DNA of 64,000 nt from NCBI RefSeq assembly GCF_001187505.1, contig NZ_CP012150.1, forward strand, positions 1,612,001 through 1,676,000. The letters run 5' to 3'. A model generated the notes under the pieces. That model ran no database searches. It worked only from the letters and a program-made list of their open reading frames with translations, and had not been told where the DNA came from. Made by a program: the position numbers and the translations under genes. Shown one piece after another: positions 7,838 through 15,953 of the stretch; positions within the stretch are counted from its first letter, which is position 1; every line of letters begins with the position of its first letter. The DNA is from Mycolicibacterium goodii (GTDB taxonomy: Bacteria; Actinomycetota; Actinomycetes; Mycobacteriales; Mycobacteriaceae).

Positions 7838-9118
7838 ATGGCCGAGACCCGACCTGTGAACGATGGCCCTGCGGTGCCGACAAACGTCGACGGAAAGGCG
7901 CTGTCAGGAGTCCGGGTTCTGGACATGACGCACGTGCAGTCCGGGCCGTCGGCGACGCAGCTGCTGGCGTGGCTGGGAGCCGACGTCATCAAGCTCGAGG
8001 CGCCCAAGACCGGCGACATCACCCGCAGCCAGCTGCGCGACGTGCCCGGCGTCGACAGCCTCTACTTCACGATGCTCAACTGCAACAAGCGCAGCATCAC
8101 GGTGAACATGAAGACCGATGCGGGCAAGCAGATCTTCATCGACCTGGTGTCCCGGGTGGACATCCTGGTGGAGAACTTCGGTCCCGGCGTCGTCGACCGC
8201 TTCGGATTCCCGTGGGAGCGGCTGCACAACATCAACCCGAGGCTCATCTACGCCTCGATCAAGGGTTTCGGCCCGGGCCGGTACGCGAACTTCAAGGCCT
8301 ACGAGGTCATCGCACAGGCCATGGGTGGTTCGATGGCCACCACCGGGTTCGAACATGCGCCACCCACGGTCACCGGTGCGCAGATCGGTGACTCGGGCAC
8401 CGGTATCCACCTGGTCGCGGGAATCCTTGCCGCGCTGTACCAGCGCACCAACACCGGGCGCGGCCAACGCGTCGAGGTCGCGATGCAGGAGGCCGTGCTC
8501 AACCTGTGCCGCGTGAAACTGCGTGACCAGCAACGGCTCACACACGGCCCGCTGGCCGAATACCCCAACGAGAACTTCACCGACGAGGTGCCGAGGGCAG
8601 GCAACGCCTCCGGCGGCGGGCAGCCCGGCTGGGCGGTTCGCACCAAGGGCGGCGGACCCAACGACTACATCTACGTCATCGTCCAGCCCCAAATCTGGGC
8701 CCCGCTGGCGAAACTGATCGGCCACCCCGAGCTCGCCGATCACCCGGCCTGGGCACGGCCGGAGGATCGACTGGACAAGCTGGACAAGATGTTCGCGCTG
8801 ATCGAGGACTGGTCCGAGCGGCACTCCAAGTGGGAGGCGTTGGAAGCGCTCAACGCGCTGAACGTCCCGTGCGGCCCGGTGCTCGGCACCAAGGAACTCA
8901 TCGAGGACGAGACCCTGGCCGAACTCGGCGCGGTGGTCACCGTCGAACACCCGCAGCGGGGCTCGTTCAAGACCGTCGGATCGCCGCTGCGCCTGTCGGA
9001 TTCCCCGGTCGAGATCGTCCGCTCACCGCTGCTCGGCGAGCACACCGACGCGATCTGCGCCGAACTGGGCTATTCGCCGGAACAACTCGAACTCTTCCGG
9101 GTCTCCGGAGCCATCTGA
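7838..9118 (+). CDS. frc: Formyl-CoA:oxalate CoA-transferase (class III CoA transferase)
   Basis: A 426-residue cytoplasmic family III CoA-transferase. It would move CoA from formyl-CoA to oxalate, giving oxalyl-CoA for decarboxylation and releasing formate for the dehydrogenase. Visible family features are LDMTHVQSGPSATQLLAWLGADVIK, LNCNKRSITVN, the catalytic Asp in IGDSGTGIH (Asp185), and a glycine-rich loop GGGQPGW that in Frc closes over the active site. The length agrees with Frc (~428). ATG 7838 follows AGAGGGATGG. No oxalyl-CoA decarboxylase gene is in this window; it may lie left of base 1. A related succinyl-CoA:oxalate transferase cannot be excluded. Confidence 0.85.
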   Translation: MAETRPVNDGPAVPTNVDGKALSGVRVLDMTHVQSGPSATQLLAWLGADVIKLEAPKTGDITRSQLRDVPGVDSLYFTMLNCNKRSITVNMKTDAGKQIFIDLVSRVDILVENFGPGVVDRFGFPWERLHNINPRLIYASIKGFGPGRYANFKAYEVIAQAMGGSMATTGFEHAPPTVTGAQIGDSGTGIHLVAGILAALYQRTNTGRGQRVEVAMQEAVLNLCRVKLRDQQRLTHGPLAEYPNENFTDEVPRAGNASGGGQPGWAVRTKGGGPNDYIYVIVQPQIWAPLAKLIGHPELADHPAWARPEDRLDKLDKMFALIEDWSERHSKWEALEALNALNVPCGPVLGTKELIEDETLAELGAVVTVEHPQRGSFKTVGSPLRLSDSPVEIVRSPLLGEHTDAICAELGYSPEQLELFRVSGAI

Positions 9119-9212
9119 AAACTACGGGTCAGCAGCCCACGGACGAAAGGGCACGCGTATCGAGTCAAGCCGCAAGGCACTACCGCAAGTGCATTGAGTC
9201 GACGACGATCAT

Positions 9213-9230
9213 CGGCGCGCCAGCGCGCCG
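9213..9230. terminator. Short GC hairpin between frc and OFA transporter 3
   Basis: CGGCGCG-CCAG-CGCGCCG (7-bp stem) lies in the 213-bp spacer. It may end part of the frc transcript. The two genes are on the same strand and could still be co-transcribed. Confidence 0.35.
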
Positions 9231-9331
9231 CGATTACGGCGAGCGCTCGACATCGTGCACGGTGCCCACCACCGTGTGCGAATGGGGCAATCGAGCGCCG
9301 GCCGCGATCATTGCAAGAAAGAGAATGAACG

Positions 9332-10711
9332 ATGTCATCAGCGCTCGCAAATTACCGCGAGATAACTGACGCGAACAACCGCGTCTACCGCGTCGGGGAA
9401 TCCGACCGCGACATCCTGGGCCGCTCGAGGGCCTGGATGGTCTGGCTGCCGTGGCTCGCCATGATGGCCGTCAGTGTCTACGAGTACGGCTACGGCGCCG
9501 CCGAGGAGGCGATCCGGGACGCACACGGATGGAGCATGTCCGAGACGTTCTGGCTGCTCGCCATCTGGGCCCTGTTCCAGGCCGGCATCGCCTTCCCCGC
9601 CGGGAAACTCCGCGAGAAGGGCATCGTGTCGGCGCGTGCCGCGATGCTCATCGGCGCGGCGTTGTCAGCACTCGGTTTCGTCACCCTCACCCAGGGCAAC
9701 CTCTTCATCGCATACCTCGGCTTCGCCGTCTGCGGTGGTATCGGGGCGGGCCTGGTGTACGCGACGTGTATCAACATGGTCGGCAAGTGGTACCCCGAAC
9801 GGCGCGGCGGCAAGACCGGCTTCGTCAACGGCGGATTTGCTTACGGCGCCGTACCTTTCATCTTCATCTTCAGCTACGCGCTGCACCCGAGCACGTATGT
9901 GTGGGTACTCGACCTGGTCGGGGCCTACATGCTGGTCGTCCTCGTCATCTGCGGCCTGCTGTTCCGTGACCCGCCGAAGAACTGGTGGCCGGAGGCGGTC
10001 GACCCGCTGCAGTGGGCCAGCAGCAAGGCCGGGGCCAAGGGACTGGCCAAGAACCCGCCCGCCGTACGGCAGTTCACCCCGATGGAGGCGATCAGGACCG
10101 GCATGCTGCCGCTGATGTGGCTGTCGCTGGGCATCAGCGCGGGTGTGTCCCTGTTCGGCAGCAGCTACATGGTGCCGTTCGCCAAAGAACTCGGTTTCGG
10201 CCCGCTGATCGCCGCGTCTTCGGCGGGTGTGCTGTCGATCATCAACGGCACGGGCCGCGGCGCGACCGGCTGGGTGTCGGACCGGCTCGGGCGCAAGCTG
10301 ACGCTCATCCTGGTGCTGTTGGTATCGGCGGTGGCACTGGTGGGCCTGCTCTACGCGGGCCAGGCACACAACGAGGTCCTGTTCCTGTTCTTCGCCTTCC
10401 TGGTGGGCTTCGGCGGCGGCGCGTTCTACCCGATGTTCGCGGCGCTGACGCCGGATTACTTCGGCGAGAACAACAACGCCAGCAACTACGGCCTGGTCTA
10501 CAGCTCGAAGCTGCTCGGCTCGGTCGTCGGTATCGGTGTGGGTGCCAGCGTGATCGACAGCTGGGGTTACGCCGGTGCGTACTGGATCGCCGCGGCCAGC
10601 GCGCTGGTGTCGGCAGGTATCGCGGTGTTCCTGCGCCAGCCGGGCCGTCGCAGCGGCACGGCGGTATCGCCCAAGTCGACGCGGACGACCTCACTGGCGT
10701 CGGCGGACTGA
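9332..10711 (+). CDS. OFA-family MFS transporter 3 (oxalate/formate-type)
   Basis: A 459-residue, 12-helix transporter nearly the twin of transporter 2: YRVGESDRDILGRSRAWMVWLPW, INMVGKWYPERRGGKTGFVNGG, FRDPPKNWWPE, PDYFGENNNASNYGLVYSSKL. It lies downstream of frc on the same strand, so is the best candidate for the oxalate importer/formate exporter serving Frc. The start has a weak purine-rich site (AAGAAAGAGAATG). It ends just before a terminator hairpin. Confidence 0.92.
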   Translation: MSSALANYREITDANNRVYRVGESDRDILGRSRAWMVWLPWLAMMAVSVYEYGYGAAEEAIRDAHGWSMSETFWLLAIWALFQAGIAFPAGKLREKGIVSARAAMLIGAALSALGFVTLTQGNLFIAYLGFAVCGGIGAGLVYATCINMVGKWYPERRGGKTGFVNGGFAYGAVPFIFIFSYALHPSTYVWVLDLVGAYMLVVLVICGLLFRDPPKNWWPEAVDPLQWASSKAGAKGLAKNPPAVRQFTPMEAIRTGMLPLMWLSLGISAGVSLFGSSYMVPFAKELGFGPLIAASSAGVLSIINGTGRGATGWVSDRLGRKLTLILVLLVSAVALVGLLYAGQAHNEVLFLFFAFLVGFGGGAFYPMFAALTPDYFGENNNASNYGLVYSSKLLGSVVGIGVGASVIDSWGYAGAYWIAAASALVSAGIAVFLRQPGRRSGTAVSPKSTRTTSLASAD

Positions 10712-10720
10712 TGGGGCAAG

Positions 10721-10754
10721 CGGCCGAGGGGAACCGAGGGGGTCCCCTCGGCCG
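10721..10754. terminator. 12-bp hairpin terminator after OFA transporter 3
   Basis: CGGCCGAGGGGA (10721-10732) pairs perfectly with TCCCCTCGGCCG (10743-10754) across a 10-base loop, 10 bp after the transporter stop codon. Confidence 0.7.
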
Positions 10755-10811
10755 TGCTTCACCAGAGGTTTTTCCCAGAAGGTTTCACCACAGAAGGAGA
10801 GAGCCAGCGCC

Positions 10812-11741
10812 GTGCCGACCCTGCTGATCCACCACGAGATCTTCGCCGCCCACCGGACCGCGGCCGGGCACCCGGAACGCCCGGACCGCTACCGCGCGGT
10901 CGAGATGGCGTTGGCGCACAGCCGCTTCGACGCGTTGCTGCGAGTCGAGGCCGAACTCGCCGAACTCGACGTCACGCGGTATGTCCACAGCAACGCCTAC
11001 GTCGACGCGCTCGAGGCAGCCCGCCCGACCGAGGGGTTCGTCTACCTCGACGGCGGCGACACCATGATGGAGCCCTCGACGTGGGAGGTCGTGCTTCGCG
11101 GCGTCGGCGGCACGCTGCAGGCGGTCGACAGCGTGCTCGACGGCACCGCGCAGAACGCGTTCGTGGCGTGCCGTCCACCCGGACATCACGCGGAAACCGA
11201 ACGCGCGATGGGCTTCTGCCTGTTCAACAACATCAGCATCGGCGCGCGGCATGCGCAGCTCAAACACGGGCTGTCCCGTGTCGCGATCGTCGACTTCGAC
11301 GTGCATCACGGCAACGGCACCCAGGAGATCTTCTACTCCGATGCCAGTGTGCTGTACGCCTCGACCCACCAGATGCCGTTGTTCCCGGGTACCGGCGCGG
11401 TCGACGAGACCGGCGTCGGCAACATCTTCAACACACCGTTGCGCCCCGGTGACGGCGGCGACCAACTACGGGAGGCGTTCCGGGACCGCATCATCGAAGC
11501 GGTCGACCGGTTCGAACCCGAGCTGATCATCGTCTCAGCGGGTTTCGACGCTCACGAGCGTGACCCGTTGGGGTCGCTTCGGATGACCGCCGATGATTTC
11601 GCCTGGGCGACCAGGCAACTGATGGCGGCATCAGAGCGGCACTGTGACGGCCGGCTGGTGTCGGTGCTGGAGGGCGGATACGACCTGCAGGGGCTGCGCG
11701 AGTCGGTCAGCGCTCACGTCGACGAGTTGATGCGGGGCTGA
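10812..11741 (+). CDS. Histone deacetylase-superfamily amidohydrolase
   Basis: A 309-residue Zn-dependent deacetylase-fold enzyme related to class II HDACs, acetylpolyamine amidohydrolases and AcuC. Motifs seen are HPERPDRYRAVE near the N-terminus, RPPGHHAETERAMGFCLFNN (catalytic His pair), DFDVHHGNGTQEIFY (zinc ligands Asp and His), and LEGGYDLQGL at the C-end. GTG 10812 is chosen; the longer in-frame extension has no homology features and overlaps the terminator. Bacterial members act on acetylated small amines or proteins; the substrate here is unknown. Its stop abuts the convergent next gene with no gap. Its place beside the oxalate genes may be accidental. Confidence 0.85.
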   Translation: MPTLLIHHEIFAAHRTAAGHPERPDRYRAVEMALAHSRFDALLRVEAELAELDVTRYVHSNAYVDALEAARPTEGFVYLDGGDTMMEPSTWEVVLRGVGGTLQAVDSVLDGTAQNAFVACRPPGHHAETERAMGFCLFNNISIGARHAQLKHGLSRVAIVDFDVHHGNGTQEIFYSDASVLYASTHQMPLFPGTGAVDETGVGNIFNTPLRPGDGGDQLREAFRDRIIEAVDRFEPELIIVSAGFDAHERDPLGSLRMTADDFAWATRQLMAASERHCDGRLVSVLEGGYDLQGLRESVSAHVDELMRG

Positions 11742-12404
11742 TCAGTGGACCAGTTCGCGCAGGCCTTGATCCCACTCGCGGTTGCGCCGCCGGGTGAGCG
11801 CCACGTGGACCGCGGCGTAGCCGCCGCCGATCAGCACCACCATCGCCAGCCAGGCGAACACGAACGCCCCGATGCCCGCGATGCGCGCGTCGGAATCGGT
11901 CTTCGGCGCGCTGGTGACGGCGCCCTTGTCGTCGAGCCAGATGCGGACCTTGTCACCGGCCTTCACCGGATGGTCGACGGCGCTCAGGGCTTGGCGCACA
12001 CCGCTCTGGGTGTTCCACTGCACCCGCACATGGAACGACGCAGGCGTCGTCGCCTCGGCCAGCGTGGGGTCGATGGTGCTGCCCGCGAGCGCGGTCGCCT
12101 CGATGGGGTGACGGGCCGCGGCCTCGGCAGCTATGGCCTGTGCACGCCCGGCGTAGCCGGCGTGGCCGAGGTGTGCGGCCGGGTAGATCGCCGCGATCGT
12201 CAGTAGCACGGCGGTGACGAGCGTCCATGCCTGAAGGCGGTCGGCACGGCGCACGAGCGGTGTGCGGACGAATGCACAGGCCGCCCACCAGCGGACGGGG
12301 GTCGCCGTGGTAGACGGAACCCGTGCGCGGGTTTTTGATACATGCATTGATGGTGGCTCATCCACCTGCTCGCGTGCCACCCAGCTGCCCGCGATATCGG
12401 TCAC
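11742..12404 (-). CDS. Rv1733c-like two-helix membrane protein
   Basis: A 220-residue membrane protein resembling the mycobacterial Rv1733c family of conserved transmembrane proteins. One hydrophobic segment lies at residues ~60-80 (LVTAVLLTIAAIYPAAHLG) and a second near residues 178-203 (IGAFVFAWLAMVVLIGGGYAAVHVAL). Between them is an ~95-residue domain presumably outside the membrane (VRIWLDDKGAV). The C-terminus ends in a basic stretch (TRRRNREWDQGL). The start is GTG at 12404 with AGGAAAGGG upstream; ATG at 12347 is an alternative. No function is established. Confidence 0.72.
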   Translation of the reverse strand: MTDIAGSWVAREQVDEPPSMHVSKTRARVPSTTATPVRWWAACAFVRTPLVRRADRLQAWTLVTAVLLTIAAIYPAAHLGHAGYAGRAQAIAAEAAARHPIEATALAGSTIDPTLAEATTPASFHVRVQWNTQSGVRQALSAVDHPVKAGDKVRIWLDDKGAVTSAPKTDSDARIAGIGAFVFAWLAMVVLIGGGYAAVHVALTRRRNREWDQGLRELVH

Positions 12405-12440
12405 ACCCTTTCCTGTGAACCGTGAAACCCCAGCAAAACA

Positions 12441-12509
12441 CCCCGACGAAACGTCATTCCGTCAGGAAAAGTGCGAGAAGTCACCTGACGGCGTGACGTT
12501 TCGGCGGGG
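12441..12509. terminator. Long imperfect inverted repeat (terminator-like)
   Basis: Arms of 26 and 26 bases around a 17-base loop. CGAAACGTCA and CGTCAGG on the left pair with CCTGACG and TGACGTTTCG on the right, with three mismatched central bases and one outer mismatch. It sits between the TetR gene end and the start of the 220-residue gene (both on -), so probably ends the tetR transcript. Confidence 0.55.
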
Positions 12510-12537
12510 GTGGGGTGAGCCGGCCCTGCTCTCCGCG

Positions 12538-13104
12538 TCAATCGCGCCCGAGGTGCCGCGGATCACCCAGCCGTGAGGTCACCGCGTCGGTGTTGGTCTC
12601 ACCGATGGCGTGGGGTCGGCCTTGGTCCAGACCGGTGGCCGCCCTGAGGAACGGACCGAACAGGCGCCAGCCCAGCTGCAGGGCCAGGGCGTCCGCGGTG
12701 GCGACACGAGCGGTGTAATCGTCTCGATGTTGCTCTCGCGCGGCCTCGACGAGTTGTTCGACGACGGGGAACCGGTGTTGGAGCCGTCCGACGTCATAGC
12801 CGTCCAGCAGCGCCCGGGCGATGACCTTCCAACTTCGTTCGGCGCGTGCCTCGATCACCTCGTCGGGAGCATCGCTGTCGCGCGCGGACGCAAGGTCCTC
12901 GGCGAGGTGGTCGAGCACCGCGCCCACGACTGCCTCCTTGTTGCCGATGTGGCGAAAGATCAGACCGGCGTTGACGCCTGAGCGCTCGGCGATGTCGCGC
13001 AAGGAGGTCGCGGCGGGGCCGCGTTCGGCGAACAGGTCCGCGGCATGGGTCAGCACGACGGGGCGGATCCGTGCGCCCGCGTCACCGCCACTTGCTGTAG
13101 TCAC
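12538..13104 (-). CDS. TetR-family regulator divergent from a TauD-type dioxygenase
   Basis: A 188-residue TetR-type repressor. The N-terminal helix-turn-helix covers about residues 13-60 (LTHAADLFAERGPAATSLRDIAERSGVNAG, then LIFRHIGNKEAVVGAVL). The remainder is the helical ligand and dimer domain. It starts at GTG 13104, and its start codon overlaps the first of two palindromic operators, so it should repress itself and the divergent dioxygenase gene. Its ligand is unknown. Confidence 0.9.
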   Translation of the reverse strand: MTTASGGDAGARIRPVVLTHAADLFAERGPAATSLRDIAERSGVNAGLIFRHIGNKEAVVGAVLDHLAEDLASARDSDAPDEVIEARAERSWKVIARALLDGYDVGRLQHRFPVVEQLVEAAREQHRDDYTARVATADALALQLGWRLFGPFLRAATGLDQGRPHAIGETNTDAVTSRLGDPRHLGRD

Positions 13105-13112
13105 TCGACTAC
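13097..13112. promoter_or_regulatory. TetR operator 1
   Basis: GTAGTC-ACTC-GACTAC, a perfect 6+4+6 palindrome overlapping the GTG start of the tetR gene. Confidence 0.8.
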
Positions 13113-13120
13113 ATTAGCGT

Positions 13121-13136
13121 GTAGTCATTCGACTAC
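13121..13136. promoter_or_regulatory. TetR operator 2
   Basis: GTAGTC-ATTC-GACTAC, the same palindrome with one spacer base changed, 24 bp centre-to-centre from operator 1. It ends 17 bp before the dioxygenase ATG. A separation of about two helical turns suggests binding of two dimers on one DNA face. Confidence 0.8.
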
Positions 13137-13153
13137 GACGAAAAGGAGCACGG

Positions 13154-14092
13154 ATGACCGACATGCGCCATGCCCCACGGCCGGCACCACGGCGGATCCC
13201 CGGATTCCCCGTGCTGGCAGGACCGTTCAGCCACCTCGCAGCCGAGCGTGACCGGCTGGCTGCCCTGCGGTGGCGGCACTTCGACGCCGAGCAGACGGGT
13301 GTGACGCTGGGGGCGCAGATCTCGGGTGTGGATCTCACAGCGCCCCTGGCCGACGAGGTGTTCGCAGAACTGCGCGCAGCGCTGCACGAGTACAAGGTGC
13401 TGTTTATCCGTGACCAGCCGATGTCCGCGCAAGCGCACGCCGCGCTGGCCCGTCGGTTCGGCCCCGTGGAGGTGCATCCGCTGTTGCCGTCCAACACTGC
13501 GGATTCGGCGTTGGCCCGCTTCCAGAAGGACGCGACCGTCTCCGGATTCGAGAACGCCTGGCATCACGACGTCACGTGGCGGCGCGAGCCGTCCATCGTG
13601 GCGATACTGCACGCCATCGAGGTACCTCCGATCGGAGGTGACACGTTGTTCACCGACATGTACGCCGCGTACGACTCGCTCGACGACGACACCCGACGCG
13701 AGATCGACGACCTCGACGCCGTGCACGACTTCACGCACTACATCCGGGAGTTGCTGCCGGAGGAGAAGATCGCCGAGTTGCGGGCCGCGCACCCGCCGGT
13801 CACCCATCCCGTGGTGTGCACGCATCCGGTGACCGGTCGTCGCCACCTCTACGTCAATCGCATGTTCGTCAGCCACATCGCCGGATACTCCGAGCAGGCG
13901 AGCCTCGACCTGCTGGATCGCTTGTGCCGCACGGCCGACGCGCCTGAGCACCAGTGCCGGTTCCGGTGGGCGCCCGACTCGGTGGCGATCTGGGACAACC
14001 GAGCGGTGCAACACTACGCGGCCAGTGACTACTGGCCCCACACCCGGATCGTGGAGCGAGCGTCGGTGACCGGACCGGTGCCCTCGCGCTGA
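13154..14092 (+). CDS. TauD/AtsK-type Fe(II)/2-oxoglutarate dioxygenase
   Basis: A 312-residue cytoplasmic oxygenase that uses Fe(II), O2 and 2-oxoglutarate to hydroxylate its substrate. In the TauD/AtsK group this usually releases sulfite or sulfate from alkyl-sulfonates or sulfate esters. The HxD iron motif is at His137-x-Asp139 (AWHHDVTW). The distal His and the 2-oxoglutarate Arg are in the C-terminal IWDNRAVQHYAASDYWPHTRIVER stretch. GGDTLFTDMYAAYDSL is a family signature. ATG 13154 follows AAAAGGAG. It is controlled by the divergent TetR with twin operators. The substrate cannot be read from the sequence; herbicide-type or alkyl-sulfate substrates are possible. Confidence 0.88.
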   Translation: MTDMRHAPRPAPRRIPGFPVLAGPFSHLAAERDRLAALRWRHFDAEQTGVTLGAQISGVDLTAPLADEVFAELRAALHEYKVLFIRDQPMSAQAHAALARRFGPVEVHPLLPSNTADSALARFQKDATVSGFENAWHHDVTWRREPSIVAILHAIEVPPIGGDTLFTDMYAAYDSLDDDTRREIDDLDAVHDFTHYIRELLPEEKIAELRAAHPPVTHPVVCTHPVTGRRHLYVNRMFVSHIAGYSEQASLDLLDRLCRTADAPEHQCRFRWAPDSVAIWDNRAVQHYAASDYWPHTRIVERASVTGPVPSR

Positions 14093-14180
14093 GGTCAGAG
14101 TCGACGGATGCGGCGTGCGCCGTCTACAACGGAGTGATGCGACCACTCGTCGACAGCGCCGACGCGCCCAGCGGTGTCCG

Positions 14181-15953
14181 ATGACCGGCTTCACCACCCG
14201 TCCGACCCTGACAGGGTGGCACGGCATGGCCGCGTCGACGCATTGGCTGGCGTCCGGCACCGCGCTGTCGGTGCTGGAACGTGGCGGCAACGCGTTCGAC
14301 GCCGCCGCGGCCGCGGGTTTCGTCCTGCATGTCGCCGAACCGCATCTCAACGGCCCAGGTGGGGACATGGTGGCCCTGGTGTCCACCGCCGATGCGCCTG
14401 CGCCCGTGGTGTTGGTGGGACAGGGTCCTGCACCGGCGGGGGCGACGATCGGCGCTTTCCGTGAGCGCGGGCTGACGCATGTGCCCGGGGCGGGCGCGCT
14501 CGCAGCGGCGGTGCCCGCGGCGGTGGAGTCGTGGCTGCACCTGCTGGAGCGATACGGCACCTGGCGGCTGGGCGACGTGCTCGGCTATGCGATCGACCAC
14601 GCCGAGCGCGGCATCGAATGCAGTGACCAACTCTCGGCGGTGCTCACCACGATGGCCGGCCACTTCGAGCGGCACTGGCCCACATCGCGCGACGTGTGGC
14701 TGCCGCAGGACACCGCACCCGCGCCAGGTGAGCTGGTCCGGAATCCGGCCTACGCGGCGGTGCTGCGCCGGCTGTCTAGGGCAGGTGAGACCGGTACCCG
14801 CACTGACGGCATCGTCCGGGCGCGAACGCTGTGGCGAGGTGAGATCGCCGCCACCATAGCCGATTTCGTGAGAACACCACACCGGCACTCCGACGGCCGT
14901 GACCACGCCGGGGTGCTCACCCGCGCAGATTTCCAGACCCTGCGCATCCGCACGGAGACCCCGTTGCGCTTGCGGTTCAAAGACGTCGACGTCGTCAAGG
15001 CCGGGTTCTGGTCCTCGGGCCCGGTGTTGTTGCAGGCGTTGGGAATTCTCGCCCATGCCGCGGGCACCCGCAGCATCGACCCCGGCACCGCCGAGGGAAT
15101 CCATACGATCGTCGAGACCATCAAGCTCGCGATGGCCGACCGCGAGGCGTACTACGGCGACGCCCGACCCGGCAACGGGATACTCACCCAACTGCTCGCC
15201 ACCGGGTACTGTGCGCAGCGCGCCGAGCAGATCACCGATCGGGCGATGACCGCCGTCGAACCCGGTGAACTCCCGGGACTCCGGCCCTATCGTCCGCAGC
15301 CTGCGTTCGCTCCGCGGGCCGACGTGGGAACCGGTGAGCCGACGGTGTCACGAACCGGTGAGATGCGGGGCGACACCTGTCATCTCGATGTTGTGGACCG
15401 ATTCGGCAACATGATCTCGGCGACGCCGTCCGGCGGCTGGCTGCAATCGTCACCAGCCGTCCCCGGGCTGGGTTTGTGCCTGGGCACGCGCCTGCAGATG
15501 ACCTGGCTCGACGAGGACAGCCCGTCGGCGTTGGTGCCGGGGACCCGCCCGCGGACCACGCTGAGCCCGACGATGGTGCTCGATGCGGATGTGCCGGTCG
15601 TGTCCCTGGGCACCCCGGGGGGTGACCAGCAGGACCAGTGGCAGCTGCTCTATCTGTTGCGCACCATCGTCGGAGGTTTCACGCCGCAACAGGCCATCGA
15701 CGCCCCGATGTTCCACACCACCGCGTTCCGGAGTTCGTTCGTTCCGCGTACCGCGTCGGAATGCGGTGTCGTCGTGGAGGATCGGGCCGGTGCCGAGGTG
15801 ATCGACGGGTTGCGCAGGCGCGGGCACGATGTGACCGTCGCGACCGGATGGTCACTCGGCAGACTGTCGATGGTGGGACGTGACCGCGTGACCGGCCGGT
15901 TGTCCGCCGCCGCCAACCCGCGCGGGGGCACCGGCTACGCCGTCGGACGGTGA
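14181..15953 (+). CDS. Gamma-glutamyltransferase/cephalosporin-acylase family protein
   Basis: A 590-residue Ntn-hydrolase of the GGT family. The N-terminal large-subunit motif GTALSVLERGGNAFDAAAAAGFVLHVAEPHLNGPGGD is typical. The self-cleavage nucleophile is Thr399 in GDTCHLDVVDRFGN; the second position of the usual TTH motif is Cys, as in a distinct acylase-like branch. LGTPGGDQQDQWQLLYLLRT is another branch hallmark. ATG 14181 is preferred over an upstream in-frame ATG (14115) because homology begins with FTTRPTLTGWHGM. No signal peptide is evident, unlike classic periplasmic GGTs. The substrate could be a gamma-glutamyl or acyl-amide compound. The 3' end overlaps the convergent membrane-protein gene by ~100 bp. 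Confidence 0.87.
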   Translation: MTGFTTRPTLTGWHGMAASTHWLASGTALSVLERGGNAFDAAAAAGFVLHVAEPHLNGPGGDMVALVSTADAPAPVVLVGQGPAPAGATIGAFRERGLTHVPGAGALAAAVPAAVESWLHLLERYGTWRLGDVLGYAIDHAERGIECSDQLSAVLTTMAGHFERHWPTSRDVWLPQDTAPAPGELVRNPAYAAVLRRLSRAGETGTRTDGIVRARTLWRGEIAATIADFVRTPHRHSDGRDHAGVLTRADFQTLRIRTETPLRLRFKDVDVVKAGFWSSGPVLLQALGILAHAAGTRSIDPGTAEGIHTIVETIKLAMADREAYYGDARPGNGILTQLLATGYCAQRAEQITDRAMTAVEPGELPGLRPYRPQPAFAPRADVGTGEPTVSRTGEMRGDTCHLDVVDRFGNMISATPSGGWLQSSPAVPGLGLCLGTRLQMTWLDEDSPSALVPGTRPRTTLSPTMVLDADVPVVSLGTPGGDQQDQWQLLYLLRTIVGGFTPQQAIDAPMFHTTAFRSSFVPRTASECGVVVEDRAGAEVIDGLRRRGHDVTVATGWSLGRLSMVGRDRVTGRLSAAANPRGGTGYAVGR

